59,400 nt of DNA from positions 1-59,400 of the forward strand of contig JAQZBN010000022.1 in assembly GCA_029238935.1 (NCBI GenBank), read 5' to 3'. The notes under the pieces are model-generated. The model had not been told where the DNA came from. It saw only the letters and a list, made by a program, of their open reading frames with translations, and did not search any database. The position numbers and the translations under genes are program-made. Origin of the DNA: Herbinix sp. GTDB taxonomy: Bacteria > Bacillota > Clostridia > Lachnospirales > Lachnospiraceae. Each line of letters begins with the position of its first letter. The stretch's first letter is position 1. This document shows, piece after piece, positions 36,750 through 45,882 of this stretch.

Positions 36750-38396
36750 TTATTTTACCGTTACCTTATATGTTTTTGTTATTGCCCCGTGAGTAATGGA
36801 TAATGTAGCACTACCTTTTTTTACAGCAGTAATGACACCTTTACTGCTTACCGTAAAAACGCTCTTATTAGAGCTTTTATACGTTACACCTGACGTGACT
36901 TTACTACTCTCCTCAGTTTCAATATAACTACGACTGGTTGTAAGTGTAACAGTATCTTTTACTTTCAAAGCTTTTATGCTACTCTGATTATCACTGCTAA
37001 TATTAAGACTATCCACATTCTTATAATCTTCTTCTATTTCCTTTGCTGATAATTTATAGTTATAAAGCTTTAATTCATCCATAACACCGTTAAAGAAGTA
37101 CTCTCCATCTGACCCAATTGTCAAATTTCCTGTGGAATGCGCCATATTACTACCAGAGTGCTCAGGAATTTCTTCTTTTCCAACCATCTTCCCATTATAA
37201 TACCAGCGTACTTCTTTTGTATCAAACGTAATACCAAAGTGTACCCATATATTCTTTAAGCTATGATCAAATCCCTTTCGAAAAAATAGCTCCCCTGGCT
37301 GGTATCCAAATGGTGCATAAATATAGTCATAATAATCATCCGCCATTAAGATACGGTAGGCCAAATCATTCGAATTTCCTGAGGTACTCACACCATTTTT
37401 ATTGATCAGAGTCATGATTTCACTCGCTTCGTATATATTGATCCAGGTTGTTACGGAGTATCCTTCGTCGAAATCAAGACTTACATCGTCTAATACTTCA
37501 AGATATGTTCCCTTCGTAAATTTTGCAGCCTTGCCATTCTTTCCGTCGATAAAATTAATCTTACCTGCTGCCAGTTCCGCATCATTACTATAACTGGTGG
37601 CATCCTTACAATCACCATTGAACTTATAATGAGCAACCAATCCATTGGTCTGAGTTAATAGCTCAGGACTTTCCTTTAATCCCTTCTGGTATAATGCAGC
37701 AACATCCTGGGCTGATATTTCATGATCATAAATCCTAAGATCATCCATGTTGCCTTGATAGAAATACTCCCCTTCATCCATACCAATATACAAATTGCCG
37801 ATGGTAGCCACCGGAGTCCCACTGACACTTTGCTTCTTCGTAAGCAAATCATTTTCATACATTCTCACTTCAGAACCGTCAAAGGTAACGGTTAAAAGAT
37901 ACCATTTGCGAATATCAACCGGATCTCCATCCAGTTCAAACTGATTTAATTCCGTATCCTCTTCATGTAAATAAATCGTTGGTACGTTTTCTCTGTATTC
38001 ATAAAGGCGATAAGGTACTGACCAGGAATTCTCATCCTTATCTTTGTATACATACGGTACATGATCCTCTTCTTTCATATTATCAGATTTATAAGCCCAT
38101 AAGGAGATCGTAAAACTGCTTAAATCCAGTGTTTCATTATCCACTATCTCCAAATAGCTTTTTCCGTTGAATGCGGCTGATTTCCCTAGTATACCGTCTT
38201 CATATGTTATAGTTCCATAGGTGCACTCTGCATCATTACCGGTACCTGATGCATCCGTCAAATCTTCATCAAAAGTCAGATGAAGAATTAAACCATCTTC
38301 TGCCAATACCGTCTGGGTTCCCACATCCAGACCAACAAGTAGAGTTGTACACATTACAACCACCATAAATAGCCCTAATACTTTCCTTTTACCCAT
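36750..38396 (-). CDS. Secreted protein with two LamG domains and a Big_2 domain
   Basis: A 548-residue exported protein. The signal peptide (MGKRKVLGLFMVVVM...) ends near VLA-ED. LamG-like concanavalin A folds lie at ~37-235 (GLILHLTFDEDLTDASGTGN, MDDLRIYDHEISAQDV) and ~248-450 (GLVAHYKFNGDCKDATSYSN, MDELKLYNYKLSAKEI). A Big_2 Ig-like module ends the protein (~478-548: VTYKSSNKSVFTVSSKGVITAV). No catalytic domain or sortase signal is seen, so it is probably a free or wall-associated glycan-binding protein. RBS AGGAGG precedes the ATG. It is a single gene. Confidence 0.85.
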   Translation of the reverse strand: MGKRKVLGLFMVVVMCTTLLVGLDVGTQTVLAEDGLILHLTFDEDLTDASGTGNDAECTYGTITYEDGILGKSAAFNGKSYLEIVDNETLDLSSFTISLWAYKSDNMKEEDHVPYVYKDKDENSWSVPYRLYEYRENVPTIYLHEEDTELNQFELDGDPVDIRKWYLLTVTFDGSEVRMYENDLLTKKQSVSGTPVATIGNLYIGMDEGEYFYQGNMDDLRIYDHEISAQDVAALYQKGLKESPELLTQTNGLVAHYKFNGDCKDATSYSNDAELAAGKINFIDGKNGKAAKFTKGTYLEVLDDVSLDFDEGYSVTTWINIYEASEIMTLINKNGVSTSGNSNDLAYRILMADDYYDYIYAPFGYQPGELFFRKGFDHSLKNIWVHFGITFDTKEVRWYYNGKMVGKEEIPEHSGSNMAHSTGNLTIGSDGEYFFNGVMDELKLYNYKLSAKEIEEDYKNVDSLNISSDNQSSIKALKVKDTVTLTTSRSYIETEESSKVTSGVTYKSSNKSVFTVSSKGVITAVKKGSATLSITHGAITKTYKVTVK

Positions 38397-38877
38397 GAAA
38401 AACCTCCTATTATATATTATTTTATTACTTACTACTATCCTTCCATCAGTACACTATCCCTTCCCCCTGCATTAATGATAGTGATGCTCAATGGATTTTT
38501 TGATGATAAATATACCTCTCTCCTGCTGCCATTGTATAACCCCTCTTATTAACTATATATACTCAATACTACGTACAAAATTCATCTTAATGTAATTCGT
38601 ATGGATTCATATAATTTCGTTCAGAGCAAATCCTATCGTCATTCTCATTTCCCAAAAAAAGCAAGAACTGTTAATGAAATGAACTATAAATTATGATATA
38701 TCTGATTGGAAGTTACGTCGTAAAGGCAATAAAATAAATCGGTCATATTTATATACTATGAATATGATAGGATCGATGATGCAGTTCATATGATTCGTGA
38801 TCTATTGATGAATGGAACCTTTATTAAGATAATTTCTGAATTCAACTGATTGTATTACAAATAGCTTTTATCGGCAC
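38397..38877. other. Gene-free stretch
   Basis: About 480 AT-rich bases between the LamG gene start and the tRNA terminator. No open frame with a ribosome site, no RNA motif and no clear repeat were found. It must contain the promoter for the LamG gene, but I could not assign one. Confidence 0.4.
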
Positions 38878-38903
38878 AAAAAAACGAGCTCCATTGGAAG
38901 CTC
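38878..38903 (-). terminator. Terminator of the tRNA-Gln gene
   Basis: On the minus strand GAGCTTCC-AAT-GGAGCTC (one bulged base) is followed by GTTTTTTT, 14 bp downstream of the tRNA 3' end. Confidence 0.8.
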
Positions 38904-38917
38904 ATTCTAATTAAGAG

Positions 38918-38989
38918 CTGGGCTACAAGGATTCGAACCTTGAGATGCTGGAGTCAGAGTCCAGTGCCTTACCGTTTGGCGATAGCCCA
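38918..38989 (-). tRNA. tRNA-Gln (anticodon CTG)
   Basis: A 72-nt cloverleaf read on the minus strand. The acceptor stem is TGGGCTA / TAGCCCA, D-arm region GCCAAACGGTAAGGC, anticodon arm CTGGA-CTCTGAC-TCCAG giving anticodon CTG, and T arm CAAGG-TTCGAAT-CCTTG. The discriminator is G and CCA is not encoded. CTG decodes CAG. It has its own promoter and terminator. Confidence 0.93.
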
Positions 38990-39032
38990 ATATATTTTGT
39001 TTGTGACATGCTGTTTCCGTGTCACGAGTGAT

Positions 39033-39061
39033 ATTATAACTCATCCAAAATCATATTTCAA
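39033..39061 (-). promoter_or_regulatory. Sigma-A promoter of the tRNA-Gln gene
   Basis: Minus-strand TTGAAA (39061-39056) and TATAAT (39038-39033) with 17 bp between them, 44 bp upstream of the mature tRNA. A GTGACA / TGTCAC inverted repeat (39003-39025) lies in the leader to be processed off. Confidence 0.65.
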
Positions 39062-39305
39062 GATAATTTTTTATTTTTTTCAAAAAACTTAATTAATTTA
39101 TTGCTATCCCTAGTCCTATGAGCCTTTCTGCTGATATCCCATGAAACAGCTTATTTTACTCAATTAATATATACCATTGTATCAGCTCTTATTCATTATC
39201 TGTACGAAAGATCATCTCCATTTCCTTTTATACTTATCAGAGCAGATCCTTTACGAACTTCTTGTATTGTATCTTCTCACAATCCAAGTCCCCAATGATC
39301 ACGTA

Positions 39306-39340
39306 ACAGGGAATAATAAGAACCACTTATTATTCCCTGT
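39306..39340. terminator. Hairpin downstream of the CBM32 gene
   Basis: A perfect 15-bp stem (ACAGGGAATAATAAG / CTTATTATTCCCTGT) with a 5-base loop, 70 bp past the stop codon of the minus-strand gene. T-rich sequence follows only on the plus strand, so it may end minus-strand transcription poorly or shield the mRNA 3' end. The rest of 38990-39410 is gene-free. Confidence 0.6.
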
Positions 39341-39410
39341 ACGATCTTATTTTTATATATCGATTAATCTATCACTTCTAAATTATTAAGCGCTCTCATA
39401 ATCTGATTAT

Positions 39411-40034
39411 TTAGTTTCCATAGATCTCAAACTCAGCCACTTGACCACCGCCAGCACCGGAATTCTCCGTAAATACCAGCTGAACAAATTGAGCTTCTAC
39501 TTCATCAAAAGGAATTTGCACTTCATTCCCATAGTCAGGATCAAAGGTATATTGCTTTGTTCCCACCAACTCTGTGAAATTGGTACCATCACTGCTGATA
39601 TTGATCGCAAAGGTCTGGGTTCTCTTACCCCAGATCGGCAATGGATTCAAAGTAAGACGTACCGTATGGATTTTAGAGACTTGCTCTAAATCAACGGTTA
39701 AGGTCTGCGGATATTCTCCTTTGCCTTCCCAATAGGATGGTCCGTCATGGAAACCATCGGTTGCTTTCTTTGCATTGTATACTTCTGTGAAGCTGCTGGA
39801 CTCAGCCGATTTTTTTAGAGCTAGATTAGTTCCTTCCGGTAATACCATTACATATTCTTCTTTGATAAAGGCTGGATGCTCTTCTGCTTCGGTTTGCTCT
39901 CTCGCTTCCACGACAGTTACATTGGCAGCGTCTATTTCCTGAGGGGGTTCCTTAATCTGGGTTAATGTATAATAAAGTAATCCTCCGTTTGCCAGAACCA
40001 AAAGAACAATTAAAATTCTTCTTATTATCTTCAT
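39411..40034 (-). CDS. Membrane-anchored CBM32 (F5/8 type C) protein
   Basis: A 207-residue protein: N-terminal anchor (ILIVLLVLANGGLLYYTL), a ~45-residue acidic linker, then one discoidin-like domain (~70-207: NLALKKSAESSSFTEVYNAKKATDG, TLTVDLEQVSKIHTVRL, AEFEIYGN at the end). CBM32 modules bind galactose, GalNAc and various plant and host sugars. A stand-alone anchored CBM is unusual. It follows the beta-helix glycosidase gene by 19 bp and probably keeps the same substrate at the cell surface for that enzyme. Confidence 0.82.
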   Translation of the reverse strand: MKIIRRILIVLLVLANGGLLYYTLTQIKEPPQEIDAANVTVVEAREQTEAEEHPAFIKEEYVMVLPEGTNLALKKSAESSSFTEVYNAKKATDGFHDGPSYWEGKGEYPQTLTVDLEQVSKIHTVRLTLNPLPIWGKRTQTFAINISSDGTNFTELVGTKQYTFDPDYGNEVQIPFDEVEAQFVQLVFTENSGAGGGQVAEFEIYGN

Positions 40035-40053
40035 ATTCTACCCACTCCCTTCC

Positions 40054-41619
40054 TTACTCTATTACGAGATTTTTCGTTGTATCCGTATTGATTTCAAATT
40101 CACCCTGGTTAAAACTTGTAATTTTCTCCCCTAAGATAACCAAATTCTTGATCGTAATATTTTCCACGGTATGATCAGCATCAAAACCGTTTATTCTTGA
40201 AGCATTAAATTTACCGGAAAGAACAGTTAGTCCGTCAATCACTACATCACGAATCTGCCCGCGGTCTTTGGTTATTGACCAGTTAGAATTTTGTGCAATA
40301 TTAAAATCAATCAGGTAAGGAACTTCAGAACCATCACCTGAGCCCATCTGTGCATTTTCTACCGTAATATTTTTAAAGGTAACTTTTTCTACCATCGCAT
40401 CATCGGCATTATGTACGGATACTACCGGTTTATGGAAGTTATTTATAACTGTGATATTTTCAAAAGTAATTCCAGTGATAATGGCGTCTTCTTTCTTACC
40501 CTTGTTGGTCTCATAACCGATTTCCATAGACTGCGCCAGGTCGGTCCAAAGCTGCATATTCTTAAACGTGATATTCTTAGAATCTCCGGTATAATTTTTA
40601 ATTACCAGAGAATCATCCCAGCTCCTTACAAAACAGTTGGATACTTCATAGTTTTCACAGGACTGCAATGTAATACCGTCTCCATTCGGCCTAGAGGATA
40701 TGATTTTTAACCCATCAATCACACCATTGTTTGAGCTCTTCGCTGCACATACCCAAGCATTCGGGTTAACTACAATAATATCCTTCAGAGTAACATTCTC
40801 ACAGAAATCAAATTTCAGAGGAACATATGCGGTTTTACCAAGCCATCCCTCGAACTGAGAACCGTCCAGAATACCTCTTCCCCGTACTATAATATTACTT
40901 CCATAGTTTGCATTTACAATCCCATGTACCACTGCCCCACCGGCAAGATAAAGAGTCTGACCATCTTCTAAGATAATTGATTCAATATTCCATTCCCCTG
41001 GTCCAATGTAGATGACATTCTCATCATCCTCGGAAGGCACCTCGGTTTCCAAAGGATTCGCAAAGATATGTAATGCTCTGGAGGGTGAATCATTAAAGGT
41101 TAAGGTATAGGTGCCCGGATCGGTTACGGTAAAGGATACCTTATGATTAACTGCATCAATCACCGGCTCAATTCCCGCGCTGATAGGGCTGATTAGTACC
41201 GTTTCCAGCTCGATGTTTGGAACTGATACTTCAATATTGGCAATTCCTTCAAAATCAAAATAAGTGATTGGAGTTCTTGACTGTGGTGGCATATAATCAC
41301 CAAACCACTTTCTATTGTGATTTACATTGGTATCATAAACATAGCAGTCATACCCATTTATCCGTACCATTGTGTCCGTACAATGCAGTAAAGAGAAATC
41401 TCTCATCTTTTCACCGACTGTTTTCAGATCTTCGTCTGTGGCATCCTTTAAGGATTTTGGTCCTTCATACAATACCAGTTTCGAATCTCCCATGTTAATC
41501 ATCTGTGCAACCTCATCCTGTCTTTGTCTTGTATGCATCCATATTCCAACGAACGATGCTACAAGCAATAAGGCAATCATCCATTCTACAATTGCTAATA
41601 TTCGTTTTTTACCCTCCAT
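40054..41619 (-). CDS. Membrane-anchored beta-helix glycoside hydrolase (clan GH-N-like)
   Basis: A 521-residue protein. An N-terminal helix (WMIALLLVASFVGIWMH) anchors it, a beta-sandwich fills ~40-200, and from ~200 a right-handed parallel beta-helix runs to the end (VVHGIVNANYGSNIIVRGRG, NVTLKDIIVVNPNAWVC, NGDGITLQSCENYEVSNCFV, SWDDSLVIKNYTGDSKNITF). The Asp in NGDG and the DD in SWDDSLVIK match the catalytic aspartates of GH28/GH49. The N-terminal sandwich favours a GH49- or GH87-like architecture (dextranase, isopullulanase, alpha-glucanase) over plain polygalacturonase. In a regulon with alpha-disaccharide phosphorylases, an alpha-glucan substrate is attractive, but pectin cannot be excluded. 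Confidence 0.62.
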   Translation of the reverse strand: MEGKKRILAIVEWMIALLLVASFVGIWMHTRQRQDEVAQMINMGDSKLVLYEGPKSLKDATDEDLKTVGEKMRDFSLLHCTDTMVRINGYDCYVYDTNVNHNRKWFGDYMPPQSRTPITYFDFEGIANIEVSVPNIELETVLISPISAGIEPVIDAVNHKVSFTVTDPGTYTLTFNDSPSRALHIFANPLETEVPSEDDENVIYIGPGEWNIESIILEDGQTLYLAGGAVVHGIVNANYGSNIIVRGRGILDGSQFEGWLGKTAYVPLKFDFCENVTLKDIIVVNPNAWVCAAKSSNNGVIDGLKIISSRPNGDGITLQSCENYEVSNCFVRSWDDSLVIKNYTGDSKNITFKNMQLWTDLAQSMEIGYETNKGKKEDAIITGITFENITVINNFHKPVVSVHNADDAMVEKVTFKNITVENAQMGSGDGSEVPYLIDFNIAQNSNWSITKDRGQIRDVVIDGLTVLSGKFNASRINGFDADHTVENITIKNLVILGEKITSFNQGEFEINTDTTKNLVIE

Positions 41620-41639
41620 AACTCATTACCTCCTCACAA

Positions 41640-42287
41640 TTAATTTAGTATTTCATCCCAATCCACTTCACTCTGCAGATCATAAGATGAATACTCTGCT
41701 CCTAAGAGCTTATTTTCCGGTCCTACCCCCAGGGATTTCATATTGGCAGCTTTGGCTGCAACAACACCTGCTGCAGAATCTTCCACTACGAGACATTCTT
41801 CATTGGCCAGGCCCAGCTTCTTTGCAGCTACCAAGAACACCTCCGGATCCGGTTTCGATCTGGTGATATCGAAGCCACAGCTGACCTTGTCAATGAATGG
41901 TGCTAATCCGGTTCTCTCTAAAATAACCGGAGTGTTCTTACTTACGGAACCAAGCCCAATTAATACACCTCTTTTTCTTAGCATATTCAGTGTTTCGACT
42001 GCATGAGGGAGCACCGCTTCCTCATTTAGCTCCCGTAATAGTTCTATATAATAATCATTTTTTCGATCCGCAAGTATAGCCTTTTCTACATCAGAAAAAC
42101 TTTTTGACCCCTTCTCAAGCACGATCTCCAAGGAGTCCATCCGGCTTACCCCTTTCTGCCGCTTATTGTCATCCTTCGTAAAATTGGATATGCCCAGTTC
42201 TTCCGCCAACTTCTTCCAGGCTTTAAAATGCATCTCATCTGTAGATACCAATACTCCATCTAAATCGAAAATAACTCCTTTAATCAA
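41640..42287 (-). CDS. pgmB: Beta-phosphoglucomutase
   Basis: A 215-residue HAD-superfamily protein. It starts IKGVIFDLDGVLVSTDEMHF, with catalytic D8 and D10, has the cap-domain RQKGVSRMDSLEIVL, the Ser/Thr motif GLGSVSKN, and VVEDSAAGVVAAKAANM. This is the signature of beta-PGM, which turns beta-glucose 1-phosphate into glucose 6-phosphate. Inverting GH65 phosphorylases make beta-glucose 1-phosphate, so the enzyme completes the pathway of the two GH65 genes here. The start codon is TTG at 42287, fixed by GGAGG 7 bp upstream and by the conserved start of the family. It is divergent from the LacI gene and leads the pgmB - beta-helix - CBM32 transcript. Confidence 0.92.
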   Translation of the reverse strand: MIKGVIFDLDGVLVSTDEMHFKAWKKLAEELGISNFTKDDNKRQKGVSRMDSLEIVLEKGSKSFSDVEKAILADRKNDYYIELLRELNEEAVLPHAVETLNMLRKRGVLIGLGSVSKNTPVILERTGLAPFIDKVSCGFDITRSKPDPEVFLVAAKKLGLANEECLVVEDSAAGVVAAKAANMKSLGVGPENKLLGAEYSSYDLQSEVDWDEILN

Positions 42288-42445
42288 TTTATCCCTCCTC
42301 TCAAGTTATGTTTTGAATGATTTATCCCTTCTATGACCAATTGTATGGATCGCTTCGTATTAATTCTTTTTGGACTGATGTCTTTTTCATTGAGTAGAGA
42401 TTAAATCTGTACAATTGAAATAATATATGATAGACTATGTTTTAT

Positions 42446-42463
42446 TAAGTTTAACCTTAAACT
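42446..42463. promoter_or_regulatory. LacI-type operator O3 (lacI/pgmB intergenic)
   Basis: AAGTTTAACCTTAAACTT is an 18-bp near-palindrome that differs by one central base from the two operators near 51.7 kb. It ends 21 bp before the LacI start codon and lies 159 bp from the divergent pgmB start. It probably serves autoregulation and control of pgmB. Confidence 0.75.
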
Positions 42464-42484
42464 TACAAGAAAGGAGCCGCCACA

Positions 42485-43495
42485 ATGATTACAATCAAAG
42501 ACATCGCACAGAAAGTAGGTGTAAGCTGTACCACCGTTTCCAATGTAATTCATGGAAAAACCGGTAGGGTATCTGCAGAAACCATTTCCCTGATTAATGA
42601 AGCTATTGATGAACTAGGCTATGTACCAAATATGTCTGCTCGTTCCTTAGTATCCAGTTCTTCTAAAGTGATCGGTATGATCAGCCATTTGGCTCCGAAT
42701 AAGAATGAAAGCTTTATTGAAGATCCTTTTCACTCTGCCTTCATCGGATCCATTGAGAAGATTCTTCGTGAAAATGGCTATTATCTGATGCTTCGTACCG
42801 TGGAAACAACTGCCGATCTGTTAGCCTTCCTCCGTAACTGGAATGTTGATGGGTTGTTCTTTACCGGTGTATTCGAGGACGAATTCTTTGAAGCCTTAAT
42901 CGGCTTAAACGTTCCTATCGTCCTAATTGACAGCTATGTAACCCATCCCAATATGTGTAATGTTGGTCTGGAAGACTATAAAGGCGGCTATCTTGCTACC
43001 CGTTACTTAATTGAACATGGACACAAAGATATTGCTTTCGCTTCTCCTACCATTCGAGAACGAGGCGTTGTATCCGAACGTTTCTTAGGCTATCGGAATG
43101 CCCTAGATGAATCCTCCATCCCATTTCGTCCTGAACTGGTATTCCAGCAGGAACTTGATATTGCTACAACCTTGGCTCTTGGCTGTAATATTGCAAAACG
43201 TAACGATATCACCGCAATATTTACTACCGCCGATATTCTCGCTGCCGGTGTTATGGCAGGATTACAGCAATCCGGAAGGAAGGTTCCTGATGATATCTCC
43301 ATCATCGGTTTCGATGATATTAATATCTGTCACCTTACCTCCCCTCAGCTTACAACCATCCATCAGGATGCTCCGTTAAAGGGTAAGCTGGCTGTTAACT
43401 TTTTAATTGATCAACTGGAGCAGACTCCGATCAAAGATCGTGAAATTATCCTACCCATTCATCTAGTAGAACGTGGCAGCGTAAGATATATTTAA
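42485..43495 (+). CDS. LacI-family transcriptional repressor
   Basis: A 336-residue protein. Residues 1-60 are the LacI helix-turn-helix and hinge (TIKDIAQKVGVSCTTVSNVI, YVPNMSARSLVSSSSKVIGM). Residues ~62-336 are a periplasmic-binding-like sensor (VDGLFFTG, YLATRYLIEHGHKDIAFASP, DDISIIGFDDINICHLTSPQ, TTIHQD). It lies on the plus strand between the GH65 genes and pgmB, which are on the minus strand. RBS AGGAG is 6-9 bp before the ATG. The three matching palindromes around it identify its likely regulon. The inducer is presumably a disaccharide handled by the GH65 enzymes. No clear terminator separates it from the convergent GH65 gene. Confidence 0.93.
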   Translation: MITIKDIAQKVGVSCTTVSNVIHGKTGRVSAETISLINEAIDELGYVPNMSARSLVSSSSKVIGMISHLAPNKNESFIEDPFHSAFIGSIEKILRENGYYLMLRTVETTADLLAFLRNWNVDGLFFTGVFEDEFFEALIGLNVPIVLIDSYVTHPNMCNVGLEDYKGGYLATRYLIEHGHKDIAFASPTIRERGVVSERFLGYRNALDESSIPFRPELVFQQELDIATTLALGCNIAKRNDITAIFTTADILAAGVMAGLQQSGRKVPDDISIIGFDDINICHLTSPQLTTIHQDAPLKGKLAVNFLIDQLEQTPIKDREIILPIHLVERGSVRYI

Positions 43496-43541
43496 GTTAT
43501 AAGATAAGTAAATTTACTATTTATTACTTTACAAGTACTTC

Positions 43542-45734
43542 TTACGCTCTTCCTAACTTAGTAATCTCAGTCTTATCCTGTGTGATGTTGACATGATATA
43601 AGTCACCACGATAGATAACTTTACATGTAAAGTGTGTCCAATGAGCCGGAAGTTTTGGATCTGCCGTAAGAACACCCTTTTCATGATGAATTCCTGCAAA
43701 GCCTTCCACTGCGGTCATATATGCACCTCCGGAAGCTGCAGGATGAGTTCCACCAATGTACACCAGACCTGCCCATTGCTTTCCTTCTCCTCGGATGTCC
43801 TCCGTAGCTGACTTAAGAAATAATGAATACGCTCGTTCCGGCATTCCACATTTACATGCTAGCATTGCATACATACAAGCACTTAAGGAGGAACCATGCT
43901 CCGTTCTTTTCTCGTAATATTCCCAGTTATTTAGTAAGATTTCCTTACGATAATCAGATGAAAATAAATTTAACATGGTAACTACATCCGCCTGCTTAAT
44001 AATCTTGGTATGAGTAGCTATACCATACGCTCCGCCCCAATACTCTTTCTCATGCAAAAGCCTTCCTCTTAATTCCTGTAAGCTGACATCCTCTAAGTTT
44101 CGATATCCATCAAACTGTTCAATAATTCCCTTTTCATCAGGCTGAGGGATATATAACTTTGCAGCTGCATCGGAATATCTGCTATAAAGTCTACTCAGAT
44201 CATATTGATCCTTAAGTTTTTCTGCTGTTGCCTGATCCAATTTATCTATCAAGCCAATTACCCGAATTGCACTGTCGAATGTATATTTTGCCATACGGTT
44301 TGTATAAGCATTGTTATTGACTCTCTCATGATATTCATCCGGTCCGATCACATCGTGAAGCTCATAATGGTCTGCATGAACCTTCTTAACTAAAAGATCA
44401 TAATAAAAGGCCGCACATTCTAAAATCACCTTAGCTCCACCCTCTGATAGGATCACACAATCTCCGGTATAGTCGACATATCTCATAATTCCATAGACAA
44501 CCGCTGAGGATATATGGATTTGCTTATCTTTAAAATAGGTGCGCATTGGTCTACCCGTAAATACATCGGTAACATTGTAATCGGAGCAGGCATCAAAGCC
44601 TCCTTCTTGACTCTCCCAGGCATAGAATGCACCGTCAAAACCATAGCTTCTCGCTTTTTTTCTGGCCCCTTCTAAGGTGTCTACACGATATTTTAAAAGT
44701 GTCTTAGCAACCGTTGGTTCCGTATGCAAGAAGAAATCTAACATGAACATCTCGGTATCCCAGAACACAGCTCCTTTATAAGTTTGTCCGGACAAACCTC
44801 TAGCTGCAATGGATAAATAACTGGTATGACGAGGTGCAATGCAATGCAGATGATAGATGGAATAATTTAACCCTTCCAAAGCAGCATCATCCCCTTCAAT
44901 TACTACCTCCGATACCTTCCATTTCTTCTCCCACTCTTCGGTGTGTAAACGTTTTACCGTTGCATAACCTTCCGTCTGTGCTTTTTGAACCAGCTCTAAT
45001 GCTAGTTCTTTAAAATCAGCACGGTCCTTGCTGGTATATACACTGATATATTTGTATATGGTATAGGAAATCCCTGCCTTAGCCTGTATTGTGATGACAC
45101 GCAGAAGCTTTCTACCTTCATCACTAATCTTTATTTCCATCGGAAAGTCTTCGACGGCAGCTTCACAAACACATACCTGATCACCACTCTCATGGGTAAC
45201 GCCGATTTCCTTTAAGATCCCCTGTTCTACCTGCGGCAGAATATAATCATAATGAGGTCCATTAATATCCCAAACGTCGCCGTCAATCCCCGTGACTAGA
45301 CGTAGCACTCCTTCCCCCTCACTTGATACGATATACTTCATCGCTATTAAATGCTTATCCTTTAGGCTTGCAAATCGTTCTGCTTTTACAGTCACTTTAC
45401 CAACCGGTGTCTCCCAGGTAGTTTCACGATGGAATATTCCGTGTCTATAATCAAGAGCAACATGGTGATTGGTCGGACTTATCTGTGGTAATCGGTATTC
45501 TGTTCCATTTAGTTCAATATAAGTATAGAGACCATTTGGTGCATTTAATGGTTCTCTCCAGGCGTCTCCTACTCGGTCATAGATCCCTGCCAAATTGATT
45601 GCAGGAAACTCCTCCCGTCCATATTCCTGCAGCGTTCCCCGGATTCCAAGATAACCATTCCCCACTAGGAATTTATTACCGTTCGTTGCGATCTTATCAA
45701 CATCATATCCTTCTTCTTCCAACTTCCAGTTCAT
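43542..45734 (-). CDS. GH65 alpha-disaccharide phosphorylase (first paralogue)
   Basis: A 730-residue cytosolic enzyme. It has the N-terminal beta-sandwich (FLVGNGYLGIRGTLQEYG), the barrel motif GAVFWDTEMF and the catalytic acid E467 in DVIGPDEYHERVNNNAYTN, followed by a small C-terminal beta domain. GH65 enzymes phosphorolyse alpha-linked disaccharides with inversion, releasing beta-glucose 1-phosphate. The acceptor-side loop reads YAWESQEGGFDACSDYNVTD, unlike maltose or trehalose phosphorylase, so kojibiose, nigerose or glucosyl-rhamnose types are candidates. The ATG at 45734 (MNWKLEEEGYD) matches the usual GH65 start; a GGAGGGG lies 13 bp upstream. An in-frame start 20 codons earlier would only add unconserved residues. 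It converges on the LacI gene. Confidence 0.88.
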   Translation of the reverse strand: MNWKLEEEGYDVDKIATNGNKFLVGNGYLGIRGTLQEYGREEFPAINLAGIYDRVGDAWREPLNAPNGLYTYIELNGTEYRLPQISPTNHHVALDYRHGIFHRETTWETPVGKVTVKAERFASLKDKHLIAMKYIVSSEGEGVLRLVTGIDGDVWDINGPHYDYILPQVEQGILKEIGVTHESGDQVCVCEAAVEDFPMEIKISDEGRKLLRVITIQAKAGISYTIYKYISVYTSKDRADFKELALELVQKAQTEGYATVKRLHTEEWEKKWKVSEVVIEGDDAALEGLNYSIYHLHCIAPRHTSYLSIAARGLSGQTYKGAVFWDTEMFMLDFFLHTEPTVAKTLLKYRVDTLEGARKKARSYGFDGAFYAWESQEGGFDACSDYNVTDVFTGRPMRTYFKDKQIHISSAVVYGIMRYVDYTGDCVILSEGGAKVILECAAFYYDLLVKKVHADHYELHDVIGPDEYHERVNNNAYTNRMAKYTFDSAIRVIGLIDKLDQATAEKLKDQYDLSRLYSRYSDAAAKLYIPQPDEKGIIEQFDGYRNLEDVSLQELRGRLLHEKEYWGGAYGIATHTKIIKQADVVTMLNLFSSDYRKEILLNNWEYYEKRTEHGSSLSACMYAMLACKCGMPERAYSLFLKSATEDIRGEGKQWAGLVYIGGTHPAASGGAYMTAVEGFAGIHHEKGVLTADPKLPAHWTHFTCKVIYRGDLYHVNITQDKTEITKLGRA

Positions 45735-45767
45735 CAATCGTACGTCCCCTCCTTCTAGTTTTAATAA

Positions 45768-45850
45768 GGTGCTACAAAATTGGATGTCTCTCATAGTCAG
45801 GTGGAGCGAGCCCTACCGAGCTATTCAAATTCGTCCTTTTTTGCAACACC
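45768..45850 (-). other. Structured intercistronic RNA between the GH65 genes
   Basis: The 148-bp gap between the paralogues contains a 12-bp long-range stem (GGTGTTGCAAAA with TTTTGTAGCACC, two G-U pairs) closing ~59 bases. Inside is a smaller hairpin (GGTAGGG-CTCG-CTCCACC). It may be a cis-acting element or an mRNA-stability device; no known riboswitch class is recognised. Confidence 0.4.
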
Positions 45851-45882
45851 TCCTGTGTAAACCAATGCAATTCTATTGTTTT

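Noticed and set aside
38597..38877. Decayed gene between the LamG gene and the tRNA
   Set aside because: No frame longer than chance, no ribosome site and no recognisable residues.
43496..43541. Terminator between the convergent LacI and GH65 genes
   Set aside because: Only a short AGTAAATTTACT palindrome without a loop; too weak to call.
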